A DNA stretch of 15,389 nucleotides from an uncultured Lachnospiraceae bacterium (GTDB lineage Bacteria > Bacillota > Clostridia > Lachnospirales > Lachnospiraceae). Position numbers and translations under genes: made by a program. The number at the start of each line of letters is the position of its first letter. Position 1 is the stretch's first letter. Positions 1 through 7,093 of the stretch are shown here, piece after piece. The stretch spans positions 1-15,389 of the forward strand of contig CADCQU010000329.1 of NCBI GenBank assembly GCA_902803635.1, given 5' to 3'. The notes under the pieces are model-generated. The model had not been told where the DNA came from. It saw only the letters and a list, made by a program, of their open reading frames with translations, and did not search any database.

Positions 1-1430
1 GCATCGGCCACTTGCCCATCCCCGGAAAGGCCATGGAGTCTCTCATACTCCCTGGCGGCGGACGTCTCGGAGCCGCCCTTGCCGACGGTGTAGATGCGGA
101 TCATCGTGCGGAGGAAATAGAGGGCGTTAAGAACCGAGCTAAGCGCGAGGGCCAGCATGGTCAGGATAATCTTGACAAAGCTCTCGGCGCTCACCGCCGC
201 GAGCGCGAAGAGGAGCTTCGACGAGAAGCCCGCGAAAATCGGGATGCCGACCATCGAGAACGAGCCGACGAGGAAGAATAACCCCGCCGTACGGGCACGG
301 TGCGCACTCCCCTGCAGGTCACGGAACCGAAGGCTCCCGCCCGAGACCTCCGCAAGGTAGGGCGTCGTCAGGAAGAGCAGGGCCTTTGTCACGCAGTGCG
401 TCAGGATGTGGAAAATGGCCGCCGTGTAGCCGGCCAGCCCGCCGATCCCGATGCCCATGAAAATGTAGCCGATCTGCGCGGCCGAGGAGAAAGCCACCAT
501 GTGGTTCACATTTTTCGCCCGGAGGGCCGAGACCGAGCCGAAGACCATCCCCAGAATGCCGAGAACGAAAAGGATCCGGCTGATCTGCATTTTCGCAAGC
601 ACCTCGGTACCGATGACGCGGAGGTAGATTTTAATAAGAAGAATCAGGTACCCCTTCGACACAAGGCCCGCCAGGAGCGCAGCCGAGGTGGGCGTCGCCC
701 AGCCGTAGGTGTCCGGCATCCAGAAATGGAAGGGGAAAAGCCCGATCTTGATGCAAAGTCCGATGGTCAGAATCCCCGTCGAGAGGGCCAGCGTCATCAG
801 CTCGTTGGGATTTGACGAGAGCTCCACAATCACCTCGTGCATCGGCACCATCAGCAAATGCCCCGTGATCGCGTAGAGAAGCACGAGGCCTAAGAGAAAG
901 AGACCCGAGCCGAGGAGGTTTAAGACCATGTAGCGGACCGCCGCCAGCGTCGTGCGTCCGATCTGGCGGATAATGAGAATGCCGCAGGAAGTCAGAGTCG
1001 ATATCTCAAGAAATACGTATCCCGTGAAAATGTCATTTGTGAAGACCAGCGCAAGGAGCGCGGCCCGAAGAAGATGGACGAGGGCATTGTACAAATGCAG
1101 CTTGCTCTCATCGACGTCGATTTTCAGGAATTTCCCACCCATCTGCACTGCGCAAAATTCGACGGTGAGGAAGGTGAGCACGAGGATGGCCTCCAAAATG
1201 CCCGCGCGGAGCTCGTTCCCCCAGGGCGCGGGAAATTCGCCGAGGACGAAGGTGAACGCCTTGCCGCTGCGGATGCAGAAGACAAGCAGGATCGCCGCCA
1301 GGGCGATGGCGACCAGCTCCAGCACCACCAGATAAATTTTCGCTGCCCTCCGCCCCAAAGCAAGGCTAAGAGCCCCCGAAAAGAGGCTCATGAGGATAAG
1401 TAGGAGGGGTATGTTCCGCGCTAATTCCAA
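1..1430 (-). CDS. mrpD: Mrp-type Na+/H+ antiporter subunit D (MrpD/MnhD/MbhH family), 3' end cut by the window
   Basis: Proton-translocating membrane subunit homologous to NuoM/NuoN of complex I. About 476 residues are visible; the family is usually close to 490-500, so only a short C-terminal piece is missing. The protein is a run of hydrophobic helices. Recognisable family residues are E142 (FLEIS), K228 in the IKIGLFPFHFWMPD stretch, K259 (LVSKGY), the HMVAFSSAAQIGY segment and the HILTHCVTKALLF segment. Together these form the charged channel chain of this family. I chose the TTG at 1430 because AAAGGAA lies 10 nt upstream (1441-1447) and it gives the usual short hydrophobic N-terminus; the next in-frame ATG (1391) has no Shine-Dalgarno. 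It is the last visible gene of the Mrp operon, 94 bp after mrpC, and that gap holds a palindromic repeat. Coupled ion (Na+ or K+) is not readable from sequence. Confidence 0.93.
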   Translation of the reverse strand, partial: MELARNIPLLLILMSLFSGALSLALGRRAAKIYLVVLELVAIALAAILLVFCIRSGKAFTFVLGEFPAPWGNELRAGILEAILVLTFLTVEFCAVQMGGKFLKIDVDESKLHLYNALVHLLRAALLALVFTNDIFTGYVFLEISTLTSCGILIIRQIGRTTLAAVRYMVLNLLGSGLFLLGLVLLYAITGHLLMVPMHEVIVELSSNPNELMTLALSTGILTIGLCIKIGLFPFHFWMPDTYGWATPTSAALLAGLVSKGYLILLIKIYLRVIGTEVLAKMQISRILFVLGILGMVFGSVSALRAKNVNHMVAFSSAAQIGYIFMGIGIGGLAGYTAAIFHILTHCVTKALLFLTTPYLAEVSGGSLRFRDLQGSAHRARTAGLFFLVGSFSMVGIPIFAGFSSKLLFALAAVSAESFVKIILTMLALALSSVLNALYFLRTMIRIYTVGKGGSETSAAREYERLHGLSGDGQVAD

Positions 1431-1440
1431 GGTGGTTGGT

Positions 1441-1447
1441 TTCCTTT
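1441..1447 (-). promoter_or_regulatory. Ribosome binding site deciding the TTG start of mrpD
   Basis: The minus strand reads AAAGGAA, 10 nt before TTG at 1430. The downstream in-frame ATG at 1391 is preceded by pyrimidine-rich sequence with no purine-rich site, so translation most likely starts at TTG. Confidence 0.6.
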
Positions 1448-1483
1448 CCGATAAATTTGTCAGCTTCCATAAGGAAAGCTCCT

Positions 1484-1508
1484 GTCATCCTGAGCGAAGC
1501 GAAGGATC
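1484..1508. repeat. Short palindromic intergenic repeat, copy 1 (core GAGCGAAGCGA)
   Basis: The plus strand reads GTCATCCT, then GAGCGAAGCGA, then AGGATC. The arms ATCCT and AGGAT are perfect inverted repeats around the core. A second copy lies at 15344-15374 with arms ATTCT/AGAAT, so the arm changes are compensatory. This copy sits in the 94-bp gap between mrpC and mrpD, inside the Mrp operon, where other operon gaps are mostly 13-35 bp or overlaps. It resembles short hairpin repeats (GTCATYCTGAGCGAAGCGAAGRATC type) scattered through many bacterial genomes. Confidence 0.7.
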
Positions 1509-1524
1509 TTTTCTGGCGATTCCT

Positions 1525-1902
1525 TTACCTATCCTCCGTCTCATGCTTCGACAGAAGGTAGATCTGATCTAAATCGAGGGTGTGGTAGCGGCGGTAGAGC
1601 CGCACCGTCAAAGCAAGCATCACCGCGGTCACGGAGACCGAGACCACGATGCCCGTCAGGACCAGCCCGGCGGGGACTGGGTTAATGTAGGCATCCGGGT
1701 CGGTCACGCCATTTGTAATAATCGGCGCGGAACGGCCCCGAATATAGCCCAGAGACGCCAGAAACAGAAACACTCCGGTATCCATGATATTCATGCCAAT
1801 GAGCTTCTTGATGAGGTTCCGGTGAAAAAGGAGCATCGTGAGGCCGATTCCGAAAAGAACGATGGCCACCGCCTCCTCATAATTATTGAGTAATACTTCC
1901 AT
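1525..1902 (-). CDS. mrpC: Mrp antiporter subunit C (MrpC/MnhC, NuoK-like)
   Basis: A 125-residue membrane protein of three predicted helices, homologous to NuoK of complex I. Family features visible are the N-terminal helix, the RNLIKKLIGMNIMDTGV segment in helix 2, and the PVPAGLVLTGIVVS segment that opens helix 3 (usually dPlPqALvLTaIVI). The start is ATG at 1902 because AGGAGGG lies just upstream, beginning 13 bp after the stop of the previous gene; the extension to 1932 would overlap that gene and has no ribosome binding site. In the complex it packs beside MrpD and carries the lateral proton path. The neighbouring genes make the assignment secure. Confidence 0.92.
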   Translation of the reverse strand: MEVLLNNYEEAVAIVLFGIGLTMLLFHRNLIKKLIGMNIMDTGVFLFLASLGYIRGRSAPIITNGVTDPDAYINPVPAGLVLTGIVVSVSVTAVMLALTVRLYRRYHTLDLDQIYLLSKHETEDR

Positions 1903-1915
1903 TGGACCGTCCCTC

Positions 1916-2863
1916 CTACGCATTACCGCCAATTCTTCCCCGCCGAAACAGGCTGAAGAAGCCGAACATCGTGAAGGCGACCACGAGCCCGACGGCGATA
2001 TCGAGCGGAAGGATCAGCCCGCCCGAGAGAATCGCGCCCGGCGTTCCCTTGGGAATGCCGTTTTCGATGCCGTTTCCGCCGGTAAAGAAGACGTAGCCCT
2101 TCGCGAAGCTGTAAAAACCGAGCGCGGCCACGCTCCCAAAAAGGAAAAGCTTCCTTGTAAAGAAGCGGTCCACATGGTCAAAGCCGAAGGCCGCCGTGAA
2201 AATCACCATCCCCGCGCCGAGGACCGCCCCGCCGGAAAAACCGCCGCCGGGACCGTTCTGCCCATTGAGGAGAATGTAAAAGCCGAAGAGGAAAATGCAG
2301 GGCACGAGGAAAAGCCCGATTCCCCGCAAAATGACGTCCTTCGAGGTGTCAAAATAGCTGTCCTTCGAGATGCGGTAATAGTCCTCCAGCCCCTTGCGCG
2401 TATTTTTCTTGTCAAGGCTAAGGAGAATCATCACGACCACCAGGGCCGTGAACAGCACGTGCGACTCCCCGAGCGTGTCAAAGGCACGGTAGTCGAGAAT
2501 CATCCCGGCGACCACGTTGATTGCGCCGGTCTCCTCAACGCCTTCTGCCACATAGCGGTCCGAAACCACCGAGGCGCGGGCATTTTCCTCGCCGTAAAGT
2601 GGCAAATGCGCGACCAGAAAGAGGAGGACGCCGATAATGAGGATGCACGAGGCGACCGCGACCACGCGGTAGAAAATCTGGAACGTTTTCCGCTCAAGGG
2701 CGACGGCCGTGGTCGTGCCGGGACTTTGGTCGATCAAAGCCCGCGTCCGCTTCTCCCGCGCCTTTATCTCCTCGCGGGAGGCATCATACGCCTCCACCGC
2801 AAGGTCCGCATTTTCCAGTGGGTCCGTCTCCCCCGCCAGCCATTTTCGAAATTTTTCCTTCAT
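1916..2863 (-). CDS. MbhE-MrpB fusion, membrane subunit of an MBH-type Mrp complex
   Basis: 315 residues in three parts. Residues 1-60 are a charged cytoplasmic segment. Residues about 62-150 carry two helices and the TGAINVVAGMILDYRAFDTLGE region typical of MbhE, the C-terminal piece of classical MrpA. From about residue 175 to the end is an MrpB/MnhB domain, with the NGQNGPGGGFSGG signature after its first helix and three more helices. Fusion of these two subunits is known in clostridial operons annotated as membrane-bound-hydrogenase subunit E. The ATG overlaps the stop of the upstream gene as ATGA (2860-2863), indicating coupled translation. The TAG stop is followed after 13 bp by mrpC. 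Confidence 0.87.
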   Translation of the reverse strand: MKEKFRKWLAGETDPLENADLAVEAYDASREEIKAREKRTRALIDQSPGTTTAVALERKTFQIFYRVVAVASCILIIGVLLFLVAHLPLYGEENARASVVSDRYVAEGVEETGAINVVAGMILDYRAFDTLGESHVLFTALVVVMILLSLDKKNTRKGLEDYYRISKDSYFDTSKDVILRGIGLFLVPCIFLFGFYILLNGQNGPGGGFSGGAVLGAGMVIFTAAFGFDHVDRFFTRKLFLFGSVAALGFYSFAKGYVFFTGGNGIENGIPKGTPGAILSGGLILPLDIAVGLVVAFTMFGFFSLFRRGRIGGNA

Positions 2864-3147
2864 GGCGACTCCTCCTCTTCCTCCTCCTCCCCAATAAGCC
2901 CCTCGTCCACCTTCCGGAGCTTCCGGAGCGTCAGGAGAAAGAGGATCGTCGAGAGGCCCGCGCCGACCGCCGCCTCCGTGATGGCAAGGTCCGGCGATTC
3001 CATCAGCATCCAGACAAGGCTCATCACCGAGCTGTAGGCCATGAAAATGACCACCGACTGCAGAAGGCCGCGCGTGACATTGACGGCAATCGCGCAGACG
3101 ATGAGGGCCACCAGCAAAATCACTTTAAAAATCTCCGTCATTTGCAT
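2860..3147 (-). CDS. MbhD-like DUF4040 membrane protein (C-terminal MrpA module as a separate gene)
   Basis: 95 residues, three predicted helices, ending in a run of glutamates (residues about 87-93). The segment LLQSVVIFMAYSSVMSLVWML followed by SPDLAITEAAVGAGLST is the DUF4040 signature found near the C-terminus of MrpA and in MbhD of membrane-bound hydrogenase. Here it stands alone, as in MBH/MBX/MBS operons. The start is ATG at 3147 with GGCGGTGAG upstream, 4 bp after the MrpG stop; its own stop overlaps the next start. No NuoL-like N-terminal MrpA domain is fused to it, and none is encoded upstream in this window. Confidence 0.88.
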   Translation of the reverse strand: MQMTEIFKVILLVALIVCAIAVNVTRGLLQSVVIFMAYSSVMSLVWMLMESPDLAITEAAVGAGLSTILFLLTLRKLRKVDEGLIGEEEEEEESP

Positions 3148-3151
3148 CTTC

Positions 3152-3616
3152 TCACCGCCTTTTGCCCTTCTTCCTCGCTTGTTTCCCCTTGCCGGAATGA
3201 TTTTTCGGCAAATGTCCCGTACCCGTTTCCTTTGCGTTTTCTTTCTTTACGTCGTCTCCATCCTTCGTCTCAGCCGGGAGCTCTGTACTCTTTTCACCAC
3301 AAATCCTACGTATATGTTTCAGATATTCCGTGTCGCCCTCCATCTCGATCCTCGCCAGAAAATGCGAGTTCACCGGGGACGTGCACCAGAGGAAGACGAT
3401 GAGGGCTGCGAGCTTGAGCAAATCCATCCCACCACTTACGCTGATCATTAAGCTCAAAATGACCAGAAGCATGCCCAGGGAATCCCCGATTCCGGCCGCG
3501 TGCATCCGGTTCAGCACGTAGCCGAAGCGATAGTTGCCCAGCATGGCCGCGGCAAAGGCAAGAATTCCGCCCAAAAGCAGCACGGCGGTCAGGCCAAAGC
3601 GAATCCACGCAATCAT
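3152..3616 (-). CDS. mrpG: Mrp antiporter subunit G (MrpG/MnhG) with a lysine-rich tail
   Basis: 154 residues from the ATG at 3616, which has GGGAGGGAG a few bases upstream; the longer reading from 3646 lacks such a site. Three predicted helices occupy roughly residues 3-90, with the family segment YRFGYVLNRMHAAGIGDSLG between helices 1 and 2 and the TSPVNSHFLAR motif after helix 3. Residues about 110-154 form a highly charged tail, rich in lysine (GKGKQARKKGKRR at the very end), absent from short family members of about 110-120 residues. The tail is probably cytoplasmic and disordered. MrpG is one of the small subunits needed for Mrp complex assembly. Confidence 0.9.
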   Translation of the reverse strand: MIAWIRFGLTAVLLLGGILAFAAAMLGNYRFGYVLNRMHAAGIGDSLGMLLVILSLMISVSGGMDLLKLAALIVFLWCTSPVNSHFLARIEMEGDTEYLKHIRRICGEKSTELPAETKDGDDVKKENAKETGTGHLPKNHSGKGKQARKKGKRR

Positions 3617-3682
3617 CTGCACTCCCTCCCAATCGTTGCAGAACAAACAAATTCTCCAAAAGGCGAAGTCCTTCCCTTTCGC

Positions 3683-3973
3683 TCAATCATCCTTCCGCCC
3701 CTTCCTCTTCCGAAGGTAAACGCTCGAAAGCACCAGCACCGTAACGAAGCTAATCATCGTGTAAATAAGCGCGACGTCCAGAAGGTAGCTCTCCCGAAGC
3801 ATCTGGGAGAGGATCGCGATCATCGCGATCACAAGGCTCCCCAGCATGTTCACGCCGAGGATGCGGTCCGTGACCCGCGGCCCAATAATCGTCCGCACGA
3901 GGGCCAGTGCCAGCAGACATCCCATGAAAACAAGGGCTATCGAATATAATGTATGGTAGGCCTCTGAAAGCAT
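3683..3973 (-). CDS. mrpF: Mrp antiporter subunit F (MrpF/MnhF)
   Basis: 96 residues, three predicted helices. The central RTIIGPRVTDRILGVNMLG segment is the conserved loop of MrpF (usually GPt..DRilA.n), and the end LRESYLLDVALIYTMISFVTVLV is the conserved third helix. The ATG at 3973 is preceded by AGGAGGG with a 4-nt spacer, 12 bp after the MrpE stop. It closes with a basic tail (RKRKGRKDD). A small structural subunit of the antiporter, expected in the membrane next to MrpG. Confidence 0.93.
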   Translation of the reverse strand: MLSEAYHTLYSIALVFMGCLLALALVRTIIGPRVTDRILGVNMLGSLVIAMIAILSQMLRESYLLDVALIYTMISFVTVLVLSSVYLRKRKGRKDD

Positions 3974-3985
3974 AGTTCCCTCCTG

Positions 3986-4477
3986 TCATTCCCACCGCAG
4001 CTTCTCTAAAATCTGCACAAAGCGACTTTCCGCGATTCCCTCTCCGTACTCCGGCCGCAGGCAGTGCACCACGAAATGCCCCGCCTCCATGGAAACCGTA
4101 ATCGTCCCCGGTGTCAAGGTGATGGCATTTGCCAGAAGAACGTTCTGAACGCTGCTTTTTAGCGTCGAGTCAAATTCCACCAGCACCGGGTCGGGCCGGC
4201 GTTTCGGCGAGATGGCGAGCCCCGCCACCGCCAGCGCGGCCTTGACAATCTCCCAGATAAGGCAAATGACGTAGGACAGGAACACCGGGACGTTCTGCCA
4301 AATGCACCTCTCGCGCCGGATCGTCCAGCCAAAGGTCCACCTTACAAACAAAAAAAGGAGCGCGGAAAGAAGGCAGCCGAAAAGAAGGATTTCGGCTGTC
4401 ACGCGCCCGTTAAAAATCACCCACAAAACGAAAAACAGGATAATCATCGCCATCTCCGTCCCATGCTTTTTCTGCAT
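3986..4477 (-). CDS. mrpE: Mrp antiporter subunit E (MrpE/MnhE)
   Basis: 163 residues. Two to three helices lie in the first 85 residues, followed by a soluble domain with the family signature SSVQNVLLANAITLTPGT and a VHCLRPEY segment; the length matches MrpE (about 160). The ATG at 4477 has AAGGAAGGG about 9 nt upstream. An internal ATG at residue 9 is possible, but the purine run before it is too close to act as a ribosome binding site. It is the first recognisable Mrp subunit in the operon, 78 bp after the small membrane protein gene at 4556-4780. Confidence 0.92.
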   Translation of the reverse strand: MQKKHGTEMAMIILFFVLWVIFNGRVTAEILLFGCLLSALLFLFVRWTFGWTIRRERCIWQNVPVFLSYVICLIWEIVKAALAVAGLAISPKRRPDPVLVEFDSTLKSSVQNVLLANAITLTPGTITVSMEAGHFVVHCLRPEYGEGIAESRFVQILEKLRWE

Positions 4478-4555
4478 TCCGGCAGCCCTTCCTTTTACAG
4501 GTGCCGGGCAATAAAATCGGCCTTGGGAGCTGTTTTAGACCTCTCACCGGTTTCC

Positions 4556-4780
4556 TTACACAGCCCCGTTAATCTGCGGCGCGAGTATAAGAAGTATGGT
4601 CGTTGCAACCATCGCGATGAACAGCCCGCCGAGGACCACGAAACTGCCGGTCCGCGTCCGCCCCCGGTCCGTGTCCTTCCGCCGGATCATCGTGACCAGG
4701 ATCATGGCCATGCCAATCACCACGGCAATCACGCCTGCCGCCAGAAGCCCGATCATAATGTTGTATACCATCTGAATCAT
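4556..4780 (-). CDS. Small two-helix membrane protein of unknown function at the head of the Mrp operon
   Basis: 74 residues with two hydrophobic helices at about 5-31 and 47-66, joined by a basic loop (RRKDTDRGRTRTG, positions 33-45), which by the positive-inside rule should be cytoplasmic. The ATG at 4780 has AAAGGGGAG upstream with good spacing. I do not recognise a family. Being first in the operon, co-directional and only 78 bp before mrpE, it is probably co-expressed with the antiporter and may be an accessory or assembly subunit. That is inference from position only. Confidence 0.75.
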   Translation of the reverse strand: MIQMVYNIMIGLLAAGVIAVVIGMAMILVTMIRRKDTDRGRTRTGSFVVLGGLFIAMVATTILLILAPQINGAV

Positions 4781-4800
4781 AATGCGTCTCCCCTTTAGAA

Positions 4801-4866
4801 AAGCATTTTCTGCGTCAGTGCTATCAATTTATATTCTATCTTCGTAACTATATATATATTTCAAAT
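4801..4866 (-). promoter_or_regulatory. AT-rich intergenic region, probable promoter region of the Mrp operon
   Basis: The 86-bp gap between the ATP-grasp stop and the small membrane protein gene is strikingly AT-rich around 4826-4866, with a (TA)n run at 4850-4859, in an otherwise GC-rich setting. A TTGAAA box (4859-4864) and TAGAAT box (4833-4838) are present, but their 20-bp spacing is too long for a confident sigma-70 call. No terminator hairpin is visible after the ATP-grasp gene. Confidence 0.3.
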
Positions 4867-6054
4867 TTACGCCTGCGAAATTTTTGCGCAATCCATGGCT
4901 TCCGCAAATATCCCCCGAAACTCCTCCGCGTCCGCGCAGGGCGCGATGACCTGCCCGATGCGGTCGGTCCCATCGTGCATCGCTGGAAGAGCATCCCCGG
5001 GGACATAGTCAAAGGAAACTTGAATACCTCTTTTTGCAAGTTCCTTTATTCTCTCTTCACGAATTGCCAGAAGCCGTCCTGGTTTTTCCAGATAGAGGAG
5101 GCTTGCCCGGCAGGGAGAGCTCCCTTGCAGCGTAAAATCCGCCGCCTCCCCCACCGATACGCGGAGCATTTGCCCGTAATAATCGATGCCGCCGTAGAGC
5201 GAGATGAGCTCCGGGATGCAGGTAGCCCCGCAGCGCCCGCCGGCCTCGATGACGTAAATCTCCTCGCCCACGATGAAGGCATCCATGTTCATCGCGCAGT
5301 TGTCCATGCCCGTCGCCTGCACGATCCGCCGCACCTGCTCAGCAAGGTCCCGCGTAAGGGCTTCCGTCATCGGACAGGGGAAAATATGCCCCACCGGCAT
5401 AGACGTCGCGCCGGCTCTATATACAAGCTTGTCATGCGGCAGGAGCAACACGATCTCCCCGTTCCGGATGAAGGCATCGACGCCGATCTCATGGCCCTCG
5501 ATGAACTTTTCCAAAACAAGGTAGGGCTTCGCGGTGACTGTTTTTGCCTTGGCAAATGCCTCCGCCACCTCTTCTTCGGTGTCCACGCGGATGATCCCCC
5601 GGCTCCCGGATTTGTCGGTCGCCTTCACGATGCAGGGTGCGCCAAATGTGGTAAAGGCTTCCAGTGCCTCGGCAAGGCTTGTCACCCTCCGAAAATCCGC
5701 CGTCCGGACATTTGCCGCAGCAAATGCCTCCTTCATGAGGGCCTTGTCCGTCAGGATTTCGGCCGCCCTCCCGGAAATGCCCGCAAGGCCGAGCTGATCG
5801 TTCACAAACCCGATTGAGCGCACCGCGACATCCGTCCCCGTCGTGCAAATGCCGGCAATCCCGTGTGCACGGGCGGCGGCGAGGATTCCCTCCGCGTCCG
5901 TGGTGTCGAGGTAGAGCACCTCGTCCGCCAGCGCAAAGCCCGGGTAATGCCCCTGGTAGCTTACGACAATCGTGTAAAAACCAAGCTCGCGGGCCTTTTG
6001 GATGAGCGGAACCTGGTAGATTCCCGCCCCTAAAATCATTATTTTTTGTTGCAT
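4867..6054 (-). CDS. ATP-grasp ligase (ATP-grasp_4, carbamoyl-phosphate-synthetase/L-amino-acid-ligase-like)
   Basis: 395 residues from ATG at 6054, with GGAGA 5 nt upstream and MQQKIMILGAG as a typical first beta strand; the reading from 6159 would run into the upstream gene. Residues 1-100 form the pre-ATP-grasp Rossmann-like domain. ATP-binding features follow: a glycine-rich loop in the KATDKSGSRGI segment, the EKFIEGHEIGVDAFI segment and, at E270-R274, EAGGR, where many ATP-grasp enzymes have ExNxR. An E-x-x-x-R form without the asparagine is seen in L-amino-acid ligases, and the following CGATCIPELI matches that group. Such enzymes join a carboxylate to an amine through an acyl phosphate; the substrate is unknown. 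It is the third gene of a tight operon after the PLP enzyme and glycosyltransferase, and starts 13 bp after the latter. Confidence 0.88.
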   Translation of the reverse strand: MQQKIMILGAGIYQVPLIQKARELGFYTIVVSYQGHYPGFALADEVLYLDTTDAEGILAAARAHGIAGICTTGTDVAVRSIGFVNDQLGLAGISGRAAEILTDKALMKEAFAAANVRTADFRRVTSLAEALEAFTTFGAPCIVKATDKSGSRGIIRVDTEEEVAEAFAKAKTVTAKPYLVLEKFIEGHEIGVDAFIRNGEIVLLLPHDKLVYRAGATSMPVGHIFPCPMTEALTRDLAEQVRRIVQATGMDNCAMNMDAFIVGEEIYVIEAGGRCGATCIPELISLYGGIDYYGQMLRVSVGEAADFTLQGSSPCRASLLYLEKPGRLLAIREERIKELAKRGIQVSFDYVPGDALPAMHDGTDRIGQVIAPCADAEEFRGIFAEAMDCAKISQA

Positions 6055-6067
6055 AGGAATCTCCAGA

Positions 6068-7090
6068 CTATATCTTTGTTTCCCTCTTCTCCACCGGAGC
6101 CACCGTCTTCTTTGTCTCGGGGGAGGTCCTCCGAATGCGTCTCCTCCGGGGCCACTCAATATTCACGGTCTCCCGGATGATATACTGCGGCGTATCGTTG
6201 ATGGAGAGAATCACCTTTCCGATATATTCGCCCATAACGCCCAGCATCAGCATGATGAGGCCGGAGAAAATGAGCAGGCAGCACATCGTGGAAGCCCAGC
6301 CGACGGTCATGTCCGGGCTTAAAAGCTTCCGTACAATGGTAATAATCGCCGTCACCAGCCCCGCGAAGGAAAACACAAGTCCAAAAATAAAGGAAATACG
6401 AAGCGGCAGTACCGTATAGTTAAAATACGAGACCCAGAGCCGCGCGAGCTTCGCGAGCGTATAATTTGAGGTTCCCACCTCGCGCTTGTGGTGCTCCACC
6501 ATGACGTTCGCGATATTTGTCGTCGTCCGATAGAAAAGCCCGTCCACGTACGGATTAAAGTTCTTGTAGCGGATCACCTCGTCGCGGACGGCCCGCGTGA
6601 TCACCCAGAAATTGCTCGACACAATGTCCTTCGGCCGCCCCAAAAGCACCCGCGAGGTAATCTCGTTAAACTTGCTCGTCAGATTTTTTACGAAGCCATT
6701 TTTCTTCGCCGCATACTGTCCATACACAAGGTCGTAGCCCTCGGAAATCTTGTCCAACAGCCGGAACACCTGCGAGGGGTGCGTCTGCATGTCGTCGTCC
6801 ATCCCCAGGATGAAATCCCCGTCAGCAAAATTCAGTCCGGCCATCAGCGCGTTGTGCTGACCGAAATTTCGCATGAGGTTGATGCCGTGCACCGTGGGGT
6901 ACTGCTCCGCCAGCCTCCGGATCGCGCCAAAGGTGTCGTCCTTCGAGTAATCGTTCACGAGAAAGAAATCGCATTCATAGCCCTCGTGCTTTTCAAATTC
7001 ATCCATCACCATCGTGACGACCTTCTCAATCGTCGCCTCGGAATTATAACAAGGGATGATCACAGATACCAGCGTCTTCTCCCCATCCAT
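6068..7090 (-). CDS. Family 2 polyprenyl-phosphate glycosyltransferase (GtrB/ArnC/DPM1-like)
   Basis: 340 residues. The N-terminal GT-A domain begins VSVIIPCYNSE (nucleotide-sugar binding start), with the metal-binding DDD at residues 98-100 in the GMDDDMQTHP motif. The FGQHNALMAGL segment is typical of dolichol/undecaprenyl-phosphate sugar transferases. Two helices follow at about 230-255 and 268-290, then a basic tail containing PRRRRIRR, presumably cytoplasmic. These enzymes move a sugar from a nucleotide donor to polyprenyl phosphate on the inner face of the membrane. The ATG at 7090 has GGAGGA overlapping the end of the upstream PLP gene, whose stop is only 3 bp away, so translation is probably coupled. 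Sugar donor not deducible. This gene has no GCAAATG word, unlike its two operon partners. Confidence 0.92.
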   Translation of the reverse strand: MDGEKTLVSVIIPCYNSEATIEKVVTMVMDEFEKHEGYECDFFLVNDYSKDDTFGAIRRLAEQYPTVHGINLMRNFGQHNALMAGLNFADGDFILGMDDDMQTHPSQVFRLLDKISEGYDLVYGQYAAKKNGFVKNLTSKFNEITSRVLLGRPKDIVSSNFWVITRAVRDEVIRYKNFNPYVDGLFYRTTTNIANVMVEHHKREVGTSNYTLAKLARLWVSYFNYTVLPLRISFIFGLVFSFAGLVTAIITIVRKLLSPDMTVGWASTMCCLLIFSGLIMLMLGVMGEYIGKVILSINDTPQYIIRETVNIEWPRRRRIRRTSPETKKTVAPVEKRETKI

Positions 7091-7093
7091 AAA

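Noticed and set aside
1886..3037. Plus-strand open frame of 383 codons opposite the MbhE-MrpB fusion and DUF4040 gene
   Set aside because: Highly charged nonsense composition, antisense to clear membrane subunits with family motifs.
6055..6159. Longer N-terminus for the ATP-grasp protein from 6159
   Set aside because: It would be read out of the end of the glycosyltransferase gene and adds a Gly/Arg-rich stretch unlike the family; MQQKIMILGAG is the natural start.
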